In this document: positions 19,379-27,942 of the stretch, piece by piece
Layout: the number at the start of each line of letters is the position of its first letter
How positions within the stretch are numbered: the stretch's first letter is position 1
Origin: Exiguobacterium sp. SL-9
Lineage (GTDB): Bacteria; Bacillota; Bacilli; Exiguobacteriales; Exiguobacteriaceae
Length of the DNA: 64,000 nucleotides
NCBI RefSeq assembly: GCF_004336985.1
Contig: NZ_SJUO01000001.1
Span: 372,001-436,000, forward strand
Direction: 5' to 3'
Translations under genes and position numbers: made by a program
The notes under the pieces: generated by a model
Seen by the model: the letters and a program-made list of their open reading frames with translations, nothing else
Databases searched by the model: none
What the model was told of the DNA's origin: nothing

Positions 19379-20166
19379 CGTCCAATCCTTGAGCGTATTA
19401 GAATTTGATCGGAAGTCGTCAAAGGAATCGCCCCGTCCTCAATCAATTGATTCGGACCTGCCGCGAGTGGATCAAGCGGGCTTCCGGGCACCGCAAACAC
19501 CGTCTTTCCTTGCTCGAGCGCATGTCCGACCGTGTTCATCGTCCCACTTTTCTGACGAGCCTGGATGACGACGAGCTGATCGCCGAGTCCGCTAACGAGA
19601 CGATTCCGTTCTAAAAATTGATTTTTTTTGACAGGTGTTTCCGGCGGATATTCACTGAGGAGTAACCCGTGTCTCGAAATCTGTTCGAACAACGGATGAT
19701 GTGCTCGAGGATACATGTGCGAAAAACCCGCCCCGAGGACGGCGATCGTCGGACGGTTGTGTCGCAGTGACAACTCATGGACGAGCCCATCGATGCCGAG
19801 TGCCCCGCCCGACACCGATACAGTTTCTTCTATTAAAGGGTAGAAATGCTCGACGAGCCGATGGCTGATCCGGTTCAATTCGCGGCTTCCGACCAAAGCG
19901 GTCGTTTGTTGTTGTAGTACCTCTAAATCACCTCGGTAAAACAAACAATATGGCGGATTCGGAATGTCGAGCAATGCGCGCGGGAACGCCTCGTCTTCCC
20001 ACGTCAAAAAACGGTCATACGTGACCGTTGAACGAAGCGCCCGTTTCGCCTTGTTCCAGACGTACGGAGAAAACTGACGAGAGCTTAAACCAGGTTGAGA
20101 CAAGTAATGATGGACGAACTCGACTGGCAAGCGTTCAGCCGCAAATCGAGCGATTGTTTGATTCAT
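19375..20166 (-). CDS. dprA: DNA-processing protein DprA (Smf)
   Basis: A 263-residue DprA, which loads RecA on incoming single-stranded DNA during transformation. The start MNQTIARF follows AGAGGTGA. The Rossmann-like fold carries ALVGSRELN, VSGGALGIDGLVHE, AVLGAGFSHMYPR, and the ERNRLVSGLGD / KSGTMNTVGHALEQGK blocks that bind DNA. No C-terminal winged helix is present, as in many Bacilli. Its Shine-Dalgarno begins directly at the U-tract of the sucD terminator, so expression must rely on readthrough or a promoter inside sucD. Confidence 0.95.
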   Translation of the reverse strand: MNQTIARFAAERLPVEFVHHYLSQPGLSSRQFSPYVWNKAKRALRSTVTYDRFLTWEDEAFPRALLDIPNPPYCLFYRGDLEVLQQQTTALVGSRELNRISHRLVEHFYPLIEETVSVSGGALGIDGLVHELSLRHNRPTIAVLGAGFSHMYPRAHHPLFEQISRHGLLLSEYPPETPVKKNQFLERNRLVSGLGDQLVVIQARQKSGTMNTVGHALEQGKTVFAVPGSPLDPLAAGPNQLIEDGAIPLTTSDQILIRSRIGR

Positions 20167-20179
20167 CACAATCACCTCT

Positions 20180-20213
20180 AAAAAAATGAGGGATGGCATG
20201 CATCCCTCATTCC
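20180..20213 (-). terminator. Intrinsic terminator after sucD
   Basis: Stem GAATGAGGGATG/CATCCCTCATT with a GCATGC-type loop on the minus strand, followed by seven T. The U-tract ends only 13 bases before the dprA start codon. Confidence 0.9.
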
Positions 20214-20220
20214 GAATGGT

Positions 20221-21138
20221 TTACGTGGTCGGTTGACCCGTCACGCAAGCTTCATACAAACCTTCTTCCTTCAACACCCGGATGAGCGTCTCCCCGATGA
20301 CGGCTGGCGTCTCGGCGACTTCAATCCCGTTGGCGTTCAATGTCTTGATTTTCTCGGCAGCCGTTCCTTTTCCGCCAGAGATGATGGCACCGGCATGGCC
20401 CATCCGTTTCCCTTCAGGAGCGGTTTGTCCACCGATGAATCCGATGACCGGTTTTGTCATATTCGCTTTCACCCATTCAGCGGCTTCCTCTTCAGCCGTT
20501 CCGCCGATTTCCCCGATCATGATGACCGCTTTCGTGTCCTCATCTTCGTTGAACGCTTGGAGCGTATCGATGAAGTTCGTCCCGTTGACCGGGTCGCCAC
20601 CGATTCCAACCGCTGTCGATTGACCGATTCCGGCCGTCGTCAACTGATGAACCGCCTCATACGTGAGCGTCCCTGAACGCGAGACGATCCCGACGTGGCC
20701 TTTCGTGTGGATATAGCCTGGCATGATCCCAAGTTTCGCTTCCCCTGGTGTGATGATCCCCGGGCAGTTCGGTCCGATGAGACGGGCCGGCTTGTCCTCG
20801 AGGTACCGTTTCACTTGAATCATGTCGATAACCGGGATACCTTCTGTGATACAGATGATGAGTTCGATCCCGCTATCGGCCGCCTCCATGATCGAATCAG
20901 CCGCGAAGGCCGGTGGTACGTAAATAATCGATGCGTTCGCACCAGTCACTTCAACGGCTTCAGACACCGTGTTGAAGACCGGTACGCCGTCAAGTACGGT
21001 CGTGCCACCTTTCCCAGGTGTCACGCCTCCGACCAACTTCGTGTTATACGCCAGCATCTGTTCGCCGTGGAACAGACCTTGTTTCCCCGTGATCCCTTGA
21101 ATGATCACTTTTGTATCTTGATTCGCCCAAATACTCAT
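20221..21138 (-). CDS. sucD: Succinyl-CoA synthetase alpha subunit
   Basis: A 305-residue alpha subunit that carries the phosphohistidine and CoA-binding site. The N-terminal CoA-binding Rossmann domain includes [14 protein letters not shown] and GGVTPGKGG. The phosphorylated His is in [15 protein letters not shown] (about 245). It completes the ADP/GDP-forming succinyl-CoA to succinate step of the TCA cycle with SucC. It lies 12 bases downstream of sucC. Confidence 0.98.
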   Translation of the reverse strand: MSIWANQDTKVIIQGITGKQGLFHGEQMLAYNTKLVGGVTPGKGGTTVLDGVPVFNTVSEAVEVTGANASIIYVPPAFAADSIMEAADSGIELIICITEGIPVIDMIQVKRYLEDKPARLIGPNCPGIITPGEAKLGIMPGYIHTKGHVGIVSRSGTLTYEAVHQLTTAGIGQSTAVGIGGDPVNGTNFIDTLQAFNEDEDTKAVIMIGEIGGTAEEEAAEWVKANMTKPVIGFIGGQTAPEGKRMGHAGAIISGGKGTAAEKIKTLNANGIEVAETPAVIGETLIRVLKEEGLYEACVTGQPTT

Positions 21139-21150
21139 GTCGTTTCCCCC

Positions 21151-22311
21151 TTATCGAACGAGTGCCGCGATTTTTTCTGCACCGTCAGCCATCGAGCTCG
21201 CCGAAGTGATCGCAAGTCCAGATTCATCGAGAATGCGTCGTCCCGCATCCACGTTCGTGCCTTCTAAACGGACGACGAGCGGTAAATCGAGACCGATTTC
21301 TTTCGTCGCCGCGACAATTCCTTCAGCGATGATATCACACTTCATAATACCACCGAAGATGTTGACGAAGATGCCTTTGACTTGGTCATCTGACAAAATC
21401 AATTTGAACGCTTCCGTCACTTTTTCTTTCGTCGCACCGCCGCCTACATCGAGGAAGTTAGCGGGTTCGGCGCCGTAATGCTTGATGATATCCATCGTCG
21501 CCATGGCAAGGCCGGCTCCGTTGACGAGGCAACCGATATTGCCGTCGAGTGCGATGTAGCTGAGATCGTGTTTCGACGCCTCGACTTCACGCGGGTCTTC
21601 TTCCGTCGTATCGCGAAGATCGACGATGTCTGTATGACGATAGAGCGCGTTGCTGTCGAAGTTGAGTTTCGCATCGAGCGCGATGACGTTTCCGTCTTTC
21701 GTCGTGACGAGCGGATTGATCTCCGCGATTGTGCAGTCCGTCTCGACGTATACTTTGTATAGCTTCATGACCATGTCACTAAATTTATTGACGAGCTTAG
21801 TCGGCACTTCCATCTTGAAGGCAAGACGGCGTGCTTGGAACGGACGGAGTCCGACGACCGGGTCGACGACTTCTTTATGAATCTTTTCAGGTGTATGTTC
21901 AGCGACTTCTTCGATGTCCATACCGCCCTCTGATGAACCCATGATGACAATTCGGCCGATCGAACGGTCAAGCACAAGTCCTAAGTAAAATTCTTGGTCA
22001 ATCGCAGAACCTTCTTCGATGTATAGGCGTTGCACGACTTTCCCTTCAGGTCCAGTCTGATGCGTGACGAGCGTCTTGCCGAGAATCTCTGACGCGTACT
22101 GTTTGACTTCTTCATCCGTCTTCGCAAGTTTGACACCGCCGGCTTTCCCGCGGCCCCCTGCGTGGATCTGGGCTTTGACAACTTTTAGTTCACCGTCTAG
22201 CTTGGCGGCGGCTGAGACTGCTTCTTCAACCGTGAACGCCGGATAGCCCGTAGGTACGGCCACTCCGAACGCCCGAAGCAATTCTTTCGCCTGATACTCA
22301 TGGATATTCAT
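21151..22311 (-). CDS. sucC: Succinyl-CoA synthetase beta subunit
   Basis: A 386-residue beta subunit with an ATP-grasp domain. The start [16 protein letters not shown] is the family signature. The grasp motif [16 protein letters not shown] is near 47-62, and the [19 protein letters not shown] segment near 265 forms the subunit-interface/nucleotide specificity region. The promoter upstream carries a cre site, indicating carbon catabolite repression by CcpA, usual for TCA-cycle genes in Bacilli. Confidence 0.98.
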   Translation of the reverse strand: MNIHEYQAKELLRAFGVAVPTGYPAFTVEEAVSAAAKLDGELKVVKAQIHAGGRGKAGGVKLAKTDEEVKQYASEILGKTLVTHQTGPEGKVVQRLYIEEGSAIDQEFYLGLVLDRSIGRIVIMGSSEGGMDIEEVAEHTPEKIHKEVVDPVVGLRPFQARRLAFKMEVPTKLVNKFSDMVMKLYKVYVETDCTIAEINPLVTTKDGNVIALDAKLNFDSNALYRHTDIVDLRDTTEEDPREVEASKHDLSYIALDGNIGCLVNGAGLAMATMDIIKHYGAEPANFLDVGGGATKEKVTEAFKLILSDDQVKGIFVNIFGGIMKCDIIAEGIVAATKEIGLDLPLVVRLEGTNVDAGRRILDESGLAITSASSMADGAEKIAALVR

Positions 22312-22350
22312 TTCGTTTCCCCCTTAGTCCCCTTTAATATCGGCATGTCT

Positions 22351-22380
22351 ATTGTAACGAAAAACTGAAAGCGCTGTCTA
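22351..22380 (-). promoter_or_regulatory. Sigma-A promoter of sucCD
   Basis: On the minus strand, -35 TAGACA and -10 TACAAT are separated by 18 bases, about 40 bases before the sucC ATG. The -35 is embedded in a cre site. Confidence 0.7.
22366..22379. promoter_or_regulatory. cre site (CcpA operator) at the sucC promoter
   Basis: TGAAAGCGCTGTCT matches the cre consensus TGWAANCGNTNWCA at every defined position except the last. It covers the -35 box and the start of the spacer of the sucC promoter, a location where CcpA binding represses. Confidence 0.7.
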
Positions 22381-22422
22381 TCGTTCTTGCTTTAAGTTTT
22401 CATCTTTTTTTCACATCTACCC

Positions 22423-22692
22423 CTAGACATCCTCGATTTTTCCTTGTTCCATCTGATAAAGAAACACGAAAAGTTCGGCGATGACCTGATACAGGTCGTC
22501 CGGGATGTGCTCTTCGATCTGTAAAGCAGACAATAGCGATAACAGTGCGGGATCCTCATGGATCGGTATCCCGTTCGCCTGGGCGAGTGCGAGCATGCGC
22601 TCGGCGACAAGGCCCCCTCCTTTGGCGACGACACGCGGGGCCTCCATCGATTGCTCATAGGACAAGGCGATGGCTTGTTTACGATCAGTCAT
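22423..22692 (-). CDS. ylqH: FlhB C-terminal domain-like protein YlqH
   Basis: An 89-residue protein related to the cytoplasmic C-terminal domain of FlhB/YscU. The core (AIALSYEQSMEAPRVVAKG...AERMLALAQANGIPIHEDPALLSLL) aligns with the FlhB fold, but the N-P-T-H self-cleavage loop is absent and there are no transmembrane helices. B. subtilis has the same gene (ylqH) at this place. Function unknown; a link to export switching is only suggested by homology. It overlaps ylqG by 4 bases. Confidence 0.85.
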   Translation of the reverse strand: MTDRKQAIALSYEQSMEAPRVVAKGGGLVAERMLALAQANGIPIHEDPALLSLLSALQIEEHIPDDLYQVIAELFVFLYQMEQGKIEDV

Positions 22693-23540
22693 ACGCGTTG
22701 GTCCACCTTTCCGAGCGGGGCGAACGTGTCCGGTATCACTGCTTCCTGTTTTGGTTCGAACGAGAAGCGCGACAGTTCATAACCACTCGTTGCAAGCGCC
22801 TTGCCGAGCAGTGGTTCGTAGGCGTTGACGAACGGGCTCAGGTCATGCCGCTCGTTGAACACTTTGATTGATACGTGCCGCTTTTGGACGAGCAGGTCGA
22901 TGCCCGTCTCGCCGTACTTCGGAGTCTCTAGAAATAAGACGATGCGTGCGTGGTCGGCGTCGATCATTTCGCCTTTCGGTGCCTCGAGACGGAACCGTAC
23001 TTGTTCAAACGGTCCTAAATGCGGTATGTGAAATGCTTGAGCGACATATGGCGAGGTCTGGAGGGCGTTGAACGTCTCCTGAGCCCGAACGAACTGCTCG
23101 AATTTCGGGTCTCCTTTCGCTTTGAACAACTCGCCGATGAGTTGTTTCACATCCGACCCGGCTCCGCTCTCGAGCAGTTGACGGCCTTGCGCTTGCAGCG
23201 ATTCGGGCGTGTCGAACGGCTGACGGGCGAGCCGCCCGAGTTCTGTGCCTAAAAGGACGAGCGGTGACCGTGCTGCCTGCGCGAGCGACTCCGCTTGTGG
23301 CGGCACGACTTTCAAGACGAGCTTCGGTTCAAGCTCGGTGACGACCATTTTGTACGTCACGTTCTCTTTGACGTCCGCGTTCACCCCAACCCGAAACATG
23401 CCTTGCGGCAGTTGCATGACCGCCTCCCCGCCCGGTAACAGCTGGAGCACCCGACCGACGACCGTATTGCCGACGAGCAGTTGCCGTGAATTCTGTTCGG
23501 TGACTTTGAACGGCAGAACGCCTTGGTGATCGATACGCAT
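22689..23540 (-). CDS. ylqG: Conserved protein YlqG
   Basis: A 283-residue protein of unknown function found between rnhB and ylqH in Bacillales. The sequence has no transmembrane segment and no catalytic motif that I recognise. The N-terminal 70 residues are beta-rich with a GNTVVGRVLQLLPGGEAVMQL stretch; the C-terminal part (about 180-270) resembles the general layout of FliK-type hook-length domains, which would fit the FlhB-like partner YlqH, but this is weak. AGGAGGGG precedes the ATG. Confidence 0.75.
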   Translation of the reverse strand: MRIDHQGVLPFKVTEQNSRQLLVGNTVVGRVLQLLPGGEAVMQLPQGMFRVGVNADVKENVTYKMVVTELEPKLVLKVVPPQAESLAQAARSPLVLLGTELGRLARQPFDTPESLQAQGRQLLESGAGSDVKQLIGELFKAKGDPKFEQFVRAQETFNALQTSPYVAQAFHIPHLGPFEQVRFRLEAPKGEMIDADHARIVLFLETPKYGETGIDLLVQKRHVSIKVFNERHDLSPFVNAYEPLLGKALATSGYELSRFSFEPKQEAVIPDTFAPLGKVDQRV

Positions 23541-23551
23541 CGTTTCCCCTC

Positions 23552-24304
23552 CTACATATGTTTAATCGGCGCGAATGATTTCCGATGAATCGGTGTGATC
23601 CCGTGTTCCGCGAGCCCGGCCAAATGGTCTTTCGTACCATATCCCGCGTTCCTCTCGAACCCGTAACCGGGATAGAGGACGGCATAATCTTCCATCATAT
23701 TGTCGCGAATGACTTTGGCGACGACGCTCGCCGCCGCGATCGAGACGCTCCGCGCGTCCCCTTTGATGAGCGACTGTTGCGGAACATCGAGGTCGAGCCG
23801 CATCGCGTCGATCAACAGCGCATCGACCGCTCCGAGTTGCCGGACCGCTTCTACCATTGCCAATTTCGTCGCCTCATAAATATTGACCTCGTCGATCACG
23901 TCAGCGTCAACGATGCCGACACCGACTACTGCCTCGTCCATGAGGGCGCGATACGCGACTTCCCGCGCCCCTTTCGACATTTTTTTCGAATCGTTCAGGC
24001 CCGGGTGATAAAATCCTTCCGGCAAGATGACGGCCGCCGCGACGACCGGACCCGCGAGCGGCCCTCGGCCGACCTCATCGACGCCACCGATGAGATGGAA
24101 CCCTTGGGCCTTCCAATCGTTCTCAAACGCGTGACGGGCCATATAATCGGCACGTAAGGCACGTTCTTGTTCGAACTGCCGCTCTCGTTGTTGGATGAGC
24201 GTCCGCACGCCCGCACGTGGGTCGTCTTTCAACTCGTCTCGGACTTGTTCCCACTCTTCATATCGGACCGTCTGTAGCCGTTGTTTAATCGCTTGAATCG
24301 TCAT
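23552..24304 (-). CDS. rnhB: Ribonuclease HII
   Basis: A 250-residue RNase HII that nicks RNA in RNA-DNA hybrids and excises misincorporated ribonucleotides. The start MTIQAIKQR follows AGGAGG; a longer frame to 24349 runs into the upstream terminator. A Bacillales-type N-terminal extension (about 1-70) precedes the catalytic domain, which begins GGVDEVGRGPLAGPVV and contains NDSKKMS and the ALLIDAM block holding further metal-binding acids. Its Shine-Dalgarno directly follows the rbgA terminator U-tract. Confidence 0.96.
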   Translation of the reverse strand: MTIQAIKQRLQTVRYEEWEQVRDELKDDPRAGVRTLIQQRERQFEQERALRADYMARHAFENDWKAQGFHLIGGVDEVGRGPLAGPVVAAAVILPEGFYHPGLNDSKKMSKGAREVAYRALMDEAVVGVGIVDADVIDEVNIYEATKLAMVEAVRQLGAVDALLIDAMRLDLDVPQQSLIKGDARSVSIAAASVVAKVIRDNMMEDYAVLYPGYGFERNAGYGTKDHLAGLAEHGITPIHRKSFAPIKHM

Positions 24305-24319
24305 TCCGTTCCTCCTATT

Positions 24320-24345
24320 CAAAAAAGCCCTGTTTGCACAGGACT
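24320..24345 (-). terminator. Intrinsic terminator between rbgA and rnhB
   Basis: Minus-strand stem AAG.CCTGT/ACAGG.CTT with a short loop and six T. It begins at the rbgA stop codon and ends about 16 bases before the rnhB ATG, so no promoter fits between. Confidence 0.75.
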
Positions 24346-25206
24346 TCACGCCATGTCATGGTCGGCCGGCGTCTCGAGGGAGACTCGTCCGATTTTCTCA
24401 TGACGCAGTTCGTTCAATAGTAACTCGCTCGCTTTCTCGAAATCGACGTAGCCGCCGCTGACGAGTCCACGTTTTTTCCCAATCAATTCGAGCAGTTCGA
24501 CGGCATCTTCCGGCAGTTGATCGATTTTGAATCGCTCTTTCAACTGTTCCGGATAGCGAGCCGACAGCTCACGGGCCGTATAGAGCGCGATATCGTCAAG
24601 GTTCAAGATATCATCCTTGATGGCACCGGTCGCCGCCAAGCGATAGCCGACCATCTGGTCCTCGAACTTCGGCCATAGAATCCCAGGCGTATCGAGCAAT
24701 TCCATTTCGCCGCCCTTCATCTTGATCCATTGCTGGCGCTTCGTGACACCCGGACGGTCGCCTGTGACAGCGATATTGCGTCCGGCGAGACGGTTGATCA
24801 GCGTCGACTTGCCGACGTTCGGGATGCCGATGATGAGAGCGCGGATCGGACCGGGGTTCCGGCCCTTCTCACGCATACGGTCGTGCTTCTCTTGCATGAG
24901 CTTCTCGGCGCCCGACATGAGCTGTTTCAAGCCTTTGCTATGTTTTGCGTCGACGGCGACGACCTCGATGTCATCGCGCTTCAAGGCGCGTAGCCAGGCG
25001 TCAGTGACGACCGGGTCGGCCATATCGGCTTTATTCAAGACGATGAGACGCGGTTTGCCTTCCGTGATCTCATCGACCATCGGGTTACGGCTCGATTGTG
25101 GGACGCGTGCGTCGACGAGTTCGATGACGACGTCGATGAGCTTTAACTTTTCTGTTACTTGTCTTCGTGCCTTGGCCATGTGGCCAGGGAACCATTGAAT
25201 TGCCAA
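24346..25206 (-). CDS. rbgA: Ribosome biogenesis GTPase RbgA (YlqF)
   Basis: A 286-residue circularly permuted GTPase needed for late 50S assembly (L16, L27, L36 incorporation). Motif order is permuted: G4 LNKADM (about 58), then G1 GIPNVGKST (about 126), then G3 DTPG (about 170). The N-terminal [13 protein letters not shown] segment is the family signature and the C-terminal ANTAR-like helical domain is present. The start is TTG at 25206 after AAGGTGGTG. It lies 12 bases after lepB. Confidence 0.97.
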   Translation of the reverse strand: MAIQWFPGHMAKARRQVTEKLKLIDVVIELVDARVPQSSRNPMVDEITEGKPRLIVLNKADMADPVVTDAWLRALKRDDIEVVAVDAKHSKGLKQLMSGAEKLMQEKHDRMREKGRNPGPIRALIIGIPNVGKSTLINRLAGRNIAVTGDRPGVTKRQQWIKMKGGEMELLDTPGILWPKFEDQMVGYRLAATGAIKDDILNLDDIALYTARELSARYPEQLKERFKIDQLPEDAVELLELIGKKRGLVSGGYVDFEKASELLLNELRHEKIGRVSLETPADHDMA

Positions 25207-25218
25207 AAAAACACCACC

Positions 25219-25761
25219 TTATTCTTGTACGGTCCCGAAATCGCCGAGCGGCCAGAATACGAAGTTCGTTTTGCCGACGACGTCCTCTTTCGGGACAAAA
25301 CCGATTTCTCGGCTATCTTTCGAGTTTTGTCGGTTGTCACCCATCACGAAGAATGAACCTTCAGGGACGACCGTTTCGCCCGTCACTTGTTCGAGCGTAA
25401 AGTTTTCGGTAAGAGGAAAGCCGTTCATCTGCGCCTGAAAATCTTCTAAATACGGTTCTTCGACCGCCTCACCATTCAAATAAAGCGTATCGTCCCGATA
25501 TTCGAGCGTGTCGCCAGGAATGGCGATGACGCGTTTAATATAGTCTTTCGATTCCGTCGCGTGGAAGACGATGATATCGCCCCGGTCGAGCTCACCGACG
25601 TAATTCGAGATTTTGCTAACGATCATGCGATCGGCATTTTGGAGCGTCGGCATCATTGACTCTCCCTCGACGATGACAGGTACAAAGATGAACGTCCGGA
25701 TCACGAACGCGATGACGAGCGCCACGACGATCGCCTTAAGCCAACTGAACACTTCTTTCAA
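25219..25761 (-). CDS. lepB: Type I signal peptidase
   Basis: A 180-residue SPase I of the Gram-positive (SipS) type. A single N-terminal transmembrane helix (about 7-27) anchors it. The catalytic Ser lies in VEGESMMPTL (about 35) and the general-base Lys in YIKRVIAIPGD (about 75); the GDNRQNSKDSR box E follows near 145. The start is TTG at 25761, preceded by GAGGAG. In B. subtilis sipS lies elsewhere; here lepB sits between rplS and rbgA, linking export and ribosome genes. Confidence 0.97.
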   Translation of the reverse strand: MKEVFSWLKAIVVALVIAFVIRTFIFVPVIVEGESMMPTLQNADRMIVSKISNYVGELDRGDIIVFHATESKDYIKRVIAIPGDTLEYRDDTLYLNGEAVEEPYLEDFQAQMNGFPLTENFTLEQVTGETVVPEGSFFVMGDNRQNSKDSREIGFVPKEDVVGKTNFVFWPLGDFGTVQE

Positions 25762-25791
25762 CTTGCCTCACTCCTCTGTCCGTTTGAACTT

Positions 25792-25820
25792 ATTGTACTA
25801 GAAAAAAAGAAGCTTGTCGC
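25792..25820 (-). promoter_or_regulatory. Candidate promoter of lepB-rbgA
   Basis: A good -10 (TACAAT) lies 31 bases before lepB with a weak -35 (GCGACA) 17 bases upstream. The -35 falls within the rplS terminator stem, so the two signals would be merged. Low confidence. Confidence 0.35.
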
Positions 25821-25833
25821 AAGCGACAAGCTT
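25802..25833 (-). terminator. Intrinsic terminator after rplS
   Basis: Perfect stem AAGCTTGTCG/CGACAAGCTT with a four-base loop on the minus strand, followed by CTTTTTTT. It closes the rpsP-rimM-trmD-rplS unit 10 bases after the rplS stop. Confidence 0.92.
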
Positions 25834-25843
25834 AATCCCCATC

Positions 25844-26197
25844 TTAACGACGGATTTCTTTAATACGTGCTGCTTTACCGCGAAGGTTGCGGAGGTAGTA
25901 GAGTTTCGCACGACGGACTTTACCGTAACGAACGACTTCGATTTGCGCGACACGCGGTGAGTGAAGCGGGAATGCACGCTCAACACCTACGCCGTAAGAG
26001 ATCTTACGGACTGTGAATGTTTCGCTGATGCCGCCACCTTTACGCTTGATGACTACGCCTTCGAAGATCTGGATACGCTCGCGCGTTCCCTCTACGACTT
26101 TAACGTGGACACGTACTGTGTCACCAGGACGGAAAGCAGGTACGTCCGATTTGAATTGTTCTTCTGTGATTTCACGGAACAGTTTTTGTGTGTTCAT
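25844..26197 (-). CDS. rplS: 50S ribosomal protein L19
   Basis: A 117-residue L19. The start [14 protein letters not shown] follows AAAGGAG at eight bases; an upstream in-frame ATG at 26251 lies in the leader. The basic core with [24 protein letters not shown]-type sequence (here broken at ISETFTV) and the C-terminal [17 protein letters not shown] are canonical. L19 sits at the 30S-50S interface. A structured leader of about 110 bases precedes it. Confidence 0.98.
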   Translation of the reverse strand: MNTQKLFREITEEQFKSDVPAFRPGDTVRVHVKVVEGTRERIQIFEGVVIKRKGGGISETFTVRKISYGVGVERAFPLHSPRVAQIEVVRYGKVRRAKLYYLRNLRGKAARIKEIRR

Positions 26198-26202
26198 GAA
26201 TT

Positions 26203-26305
26203 GTTCTCCTTTTTCTTCAATGTTCATATCTTCATCTGCCCAAGCATCCAATAGCGGAACATCGGTAATCGGTGGGGTTAACCCACATGCTCAAACATAG
26301 CATAA
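26203..26305 (-). ncRNA. Probable L19 ribosomal leader RNA
   Basis: The 113-base trmD-rplS gap forms on the minus strand a stem ATGCT/AGCAT, then GTGGG/CCCAC around a TTAAC loop, then the stretch CCGATGTTCCGCTA and GGATGCTTG. Placement just upstream of rplS and the last motif agree with my memory of the L19 leader family, in which L19 is thought to limit its own synthesis. Not verified with a covariance model. Confidence 0.6.
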
Positions 26306-26310
26306 TTTGG

Positions 26311-27027
26311 TCAATCGCGCAATGATTCAATGAATTTTTTATCCGCCTTCGACAGGTCAATCCGCTCGAGCAGTTCCGGCCGCCGGCGATACGTGCGTTC
26401 GAGCGACCGTTCACGACGCCACGTCTCGATGTTTGCGTGATTGCCAGACAAGAGGACGTCAGGTACCTTAAAGCCACGGAAGTCCGCCGGCCGCGTGTAG
26501 TGCGGGTATTCAAGGAGCCCCGTCGAAAACGAGTCATCCTCATGGCTCGCCTGATCGCCGAGCACTTCCGGGATGAGCCGCACCGTCGCATCGATCATGA
26601 CCATCGCCGCGAGCTCACCACCGGTCATGACGAAATCACCGATTGACACTTCGTCCGTCGCAAGCTCGTCATGGATCCGTTGGTCGAATCCTTCGTAATG
26701 GCCGCATAAAAAGATGAGGTGGTCTTCCTTCGCCCACTCCTCTGCCATTTTCTGCGTAAACGGTTTTCCGGTCGGTGTCGTCAAAATGACACGAGGTTTC
26801 ATCGCATCAAGTGACGCCATCGCATCAAAGATCGGCTGCGGAGTGAGCAACATGCCCGCCCCTCCCCCATACGGGTAATCGTCTACTTTGTGGTGTTTGT
26901 TCGTCGAGAAATCACGGAAGTTCGTGAACGCCATCTCGACTTGTCCGAGCGTGCGGGCCCGTCCGACGATTGAATGATCGAGCGGGGCGAACATCTCGGG
27001 GAATAACGTTAAAACATCAATCTTCAT
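26311..27027 (-). CDS. trmD: tRNA (guanine-37-N1)-methyltransferase TrmD
   Basis: A 238-residue SPOUT enzyme making m1G37, which prevents +1 frameshifting. The start [13 protein letters not shown] is typical. The trefoil-knot AdoMet site shows [12 protein letters not shown] (about 112) and the [20 protein letters not shown] block (about 130-150); the C-terminal domain starts near 170 with the conserved DLLSGNHA-like sequence ([10 protein letters not shown]). It overlaps rimM by 11 bases. Confidence 0.98.
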   Translation of the reverse strand: MKIDVLTLFPEMFAPLDHSIVGRARTLGQVEMAFTNFRDFSTNKHHKVDDYPYGGGAGMLLTPQPIFDAMASLDAMKPRVILTTPTGKPFTQKMAEEWAKEDHLIFLCGHYEGFDQRIHDELATDEVSIGDFVMTGGELAAMVMIDATVRLIPEVLGDQASHEDDSFSTGLLEYPHYTRPADFRGFKVPDVLLSGNHANIETWRRERSLERTYRRRPELLERIDLSKADKKFIESLRD

Positions 27028-27532
27028 CGTCGATCATTCCCGGAATCGGGGTGATGACGACACGTTTCGCCTCGACATCGATGTCGCTCACGACCGATTC
27101 GATGTACGGGATGAGGGCGTCCGACTTGCCAGGGCGTTTGATGACCCAGACGTCGTTCGCACCAGTCTCGAAGATATCGTCGACGACACCGATGACCTCA
27201 CCGTCGACGACGGCCTCGCAACCGATGATCTCATGATAGTAAAACTCATGCTCCGGTAACTCGTGGACGTGCTCGACGTGAACGTATAGTTTCATCCCTT
27301 TATACTTCTCGACGAGATTGATATGCTCAAGTCCTTTGAACGTGACGAGATGGAACTGCTTATGCGGACGATACGTCGTCACCTCGAACGGGAGCTTCTT
27401 GCCATCGACGTCCAAATAGAGCGTCTCGCCTTTCTTGAAGCGTTCGGCCGGGAAATCGGTCGCGGCGAGCAACTTCAGTTCCCCTTTCAAGCCATGGGTA
27501 TTGGCGATCTTACCTACGTATAACCATTCCAT
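27017..27532 (-). CDS. rimM: 16S rRNA processing protein RimM
   Basis: A 171-residue RimM that binds S19 and helps mature the 30S head. N-terminal RimM barrel begins [15 protein letters not shown]; the C-terminal PRC barrel includes [18 protein letters not shown] and ends LIPYIESVV... Its Shine-Dalgarno GAGGAGG starts immediately after the U-tract of the rpsP terminator. In B. subtilis two further genes (ylqC/khpA and ylqD) separate rpsP from rimM; both are absent here. Confidence 0.97.
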   Translation of the reverse strand: MEWLYVGKIANTHGLKGELKLLAATDFPAERFKKGETLYLDVDGKKLPFEVTTYRPHKQFHLVTFKGLEHINLVEKYKGMKLYVHVEHVHELPEHEFYYHEIIGCEAVVDGEVIGVVDDIFETGANDVWVIKRPGKSDALIPYIESVVSDIDVEAKRVVITPIPGMIDDED

Positions 27533-27547
27533 TGTTATGCCTCCTCA

Positions 27548-27582
27548 AAAAAATGGGCCGACCTCATAAAAGGTCGGCCACA
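27548..27582 (-). terminator. Intrinsic terminator between rpsP and rimM
   Basis: Strong stem GGCCGACC/GGTCGGCC with an eight-base A/T loop on the minus strand, followed by seven T. The U-tract ends 15 bases before the rimM ATG, so downstream ribosomal-assembly genes would need readthrough. Confidence 0.9.
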
Positions 27583-27585
27583 TCC

Positions 27586-27861
27586 TTACTTCGCGTTTTT
27601 CGCGTTGTGGAATTTCTCCATGATCCCTGCTTTAGAGAACAAGTTACGTACTGTGTCAGATGGCTTCGCGCCGTCTGCCAACCATTTGAGAGCGAGTTCT
27701 TCGTTGATGCGAACTTCTGCTTCTGGTTTTGCAACCGGGTTGTAGTGACCGAGTTGCTCGATGAAACGGCCATCACGTGGTGAACGTGAATCAGCTACAA
27801 CGATCCGGTAGAAAGGTGATTTGTTTGCGCCCATGCGCTTGAGACGAATTTTAACTGCCAT
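27586..27861 (-). CDS. rpsP: 30S ribosomal protein S16
   Basis: A 91-residue S16. The N-terminus [26 protein letters not shown]-type block and the EQLGHYNP motif (about 40) are canonical. S16 binds the 16S 5' domain early in assembly. It has its own promoter and is followed directly by a terminator. The ATG is preceded by TGGAGG. Confidence 0.98.
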   Translation of the reverse strand: MAVKIRLKRMGANKSPFYRIVVADSRSPRDGRFIEQLGHYNPVAKPEAEVRINEELALKWLADGAKPSDTVRNLFSKAGIMEKFHNAKNAK

Positions 27862-27905
27862 GGTAATATACCTCCATCATGTGTTTAAGAATTGACAACT
27901 TTAAT

Positions 27906-27934
27906 AGTATACTGTTTTTTTGCCCGACTGACAA
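27906..27934 (-). promoter_or_regulatory. Sigma-A promoter of rpsP-rimM-trmD-rplS
   Basis: Minus-strand -35 TTGTCA, 17-base spacer, -10 TATACT, located about 45 bases before the rpsP ATG and just after the ffh stop codon. Confidence 0.75.
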
Positions 27935-27942
27935 AAGTTTTC

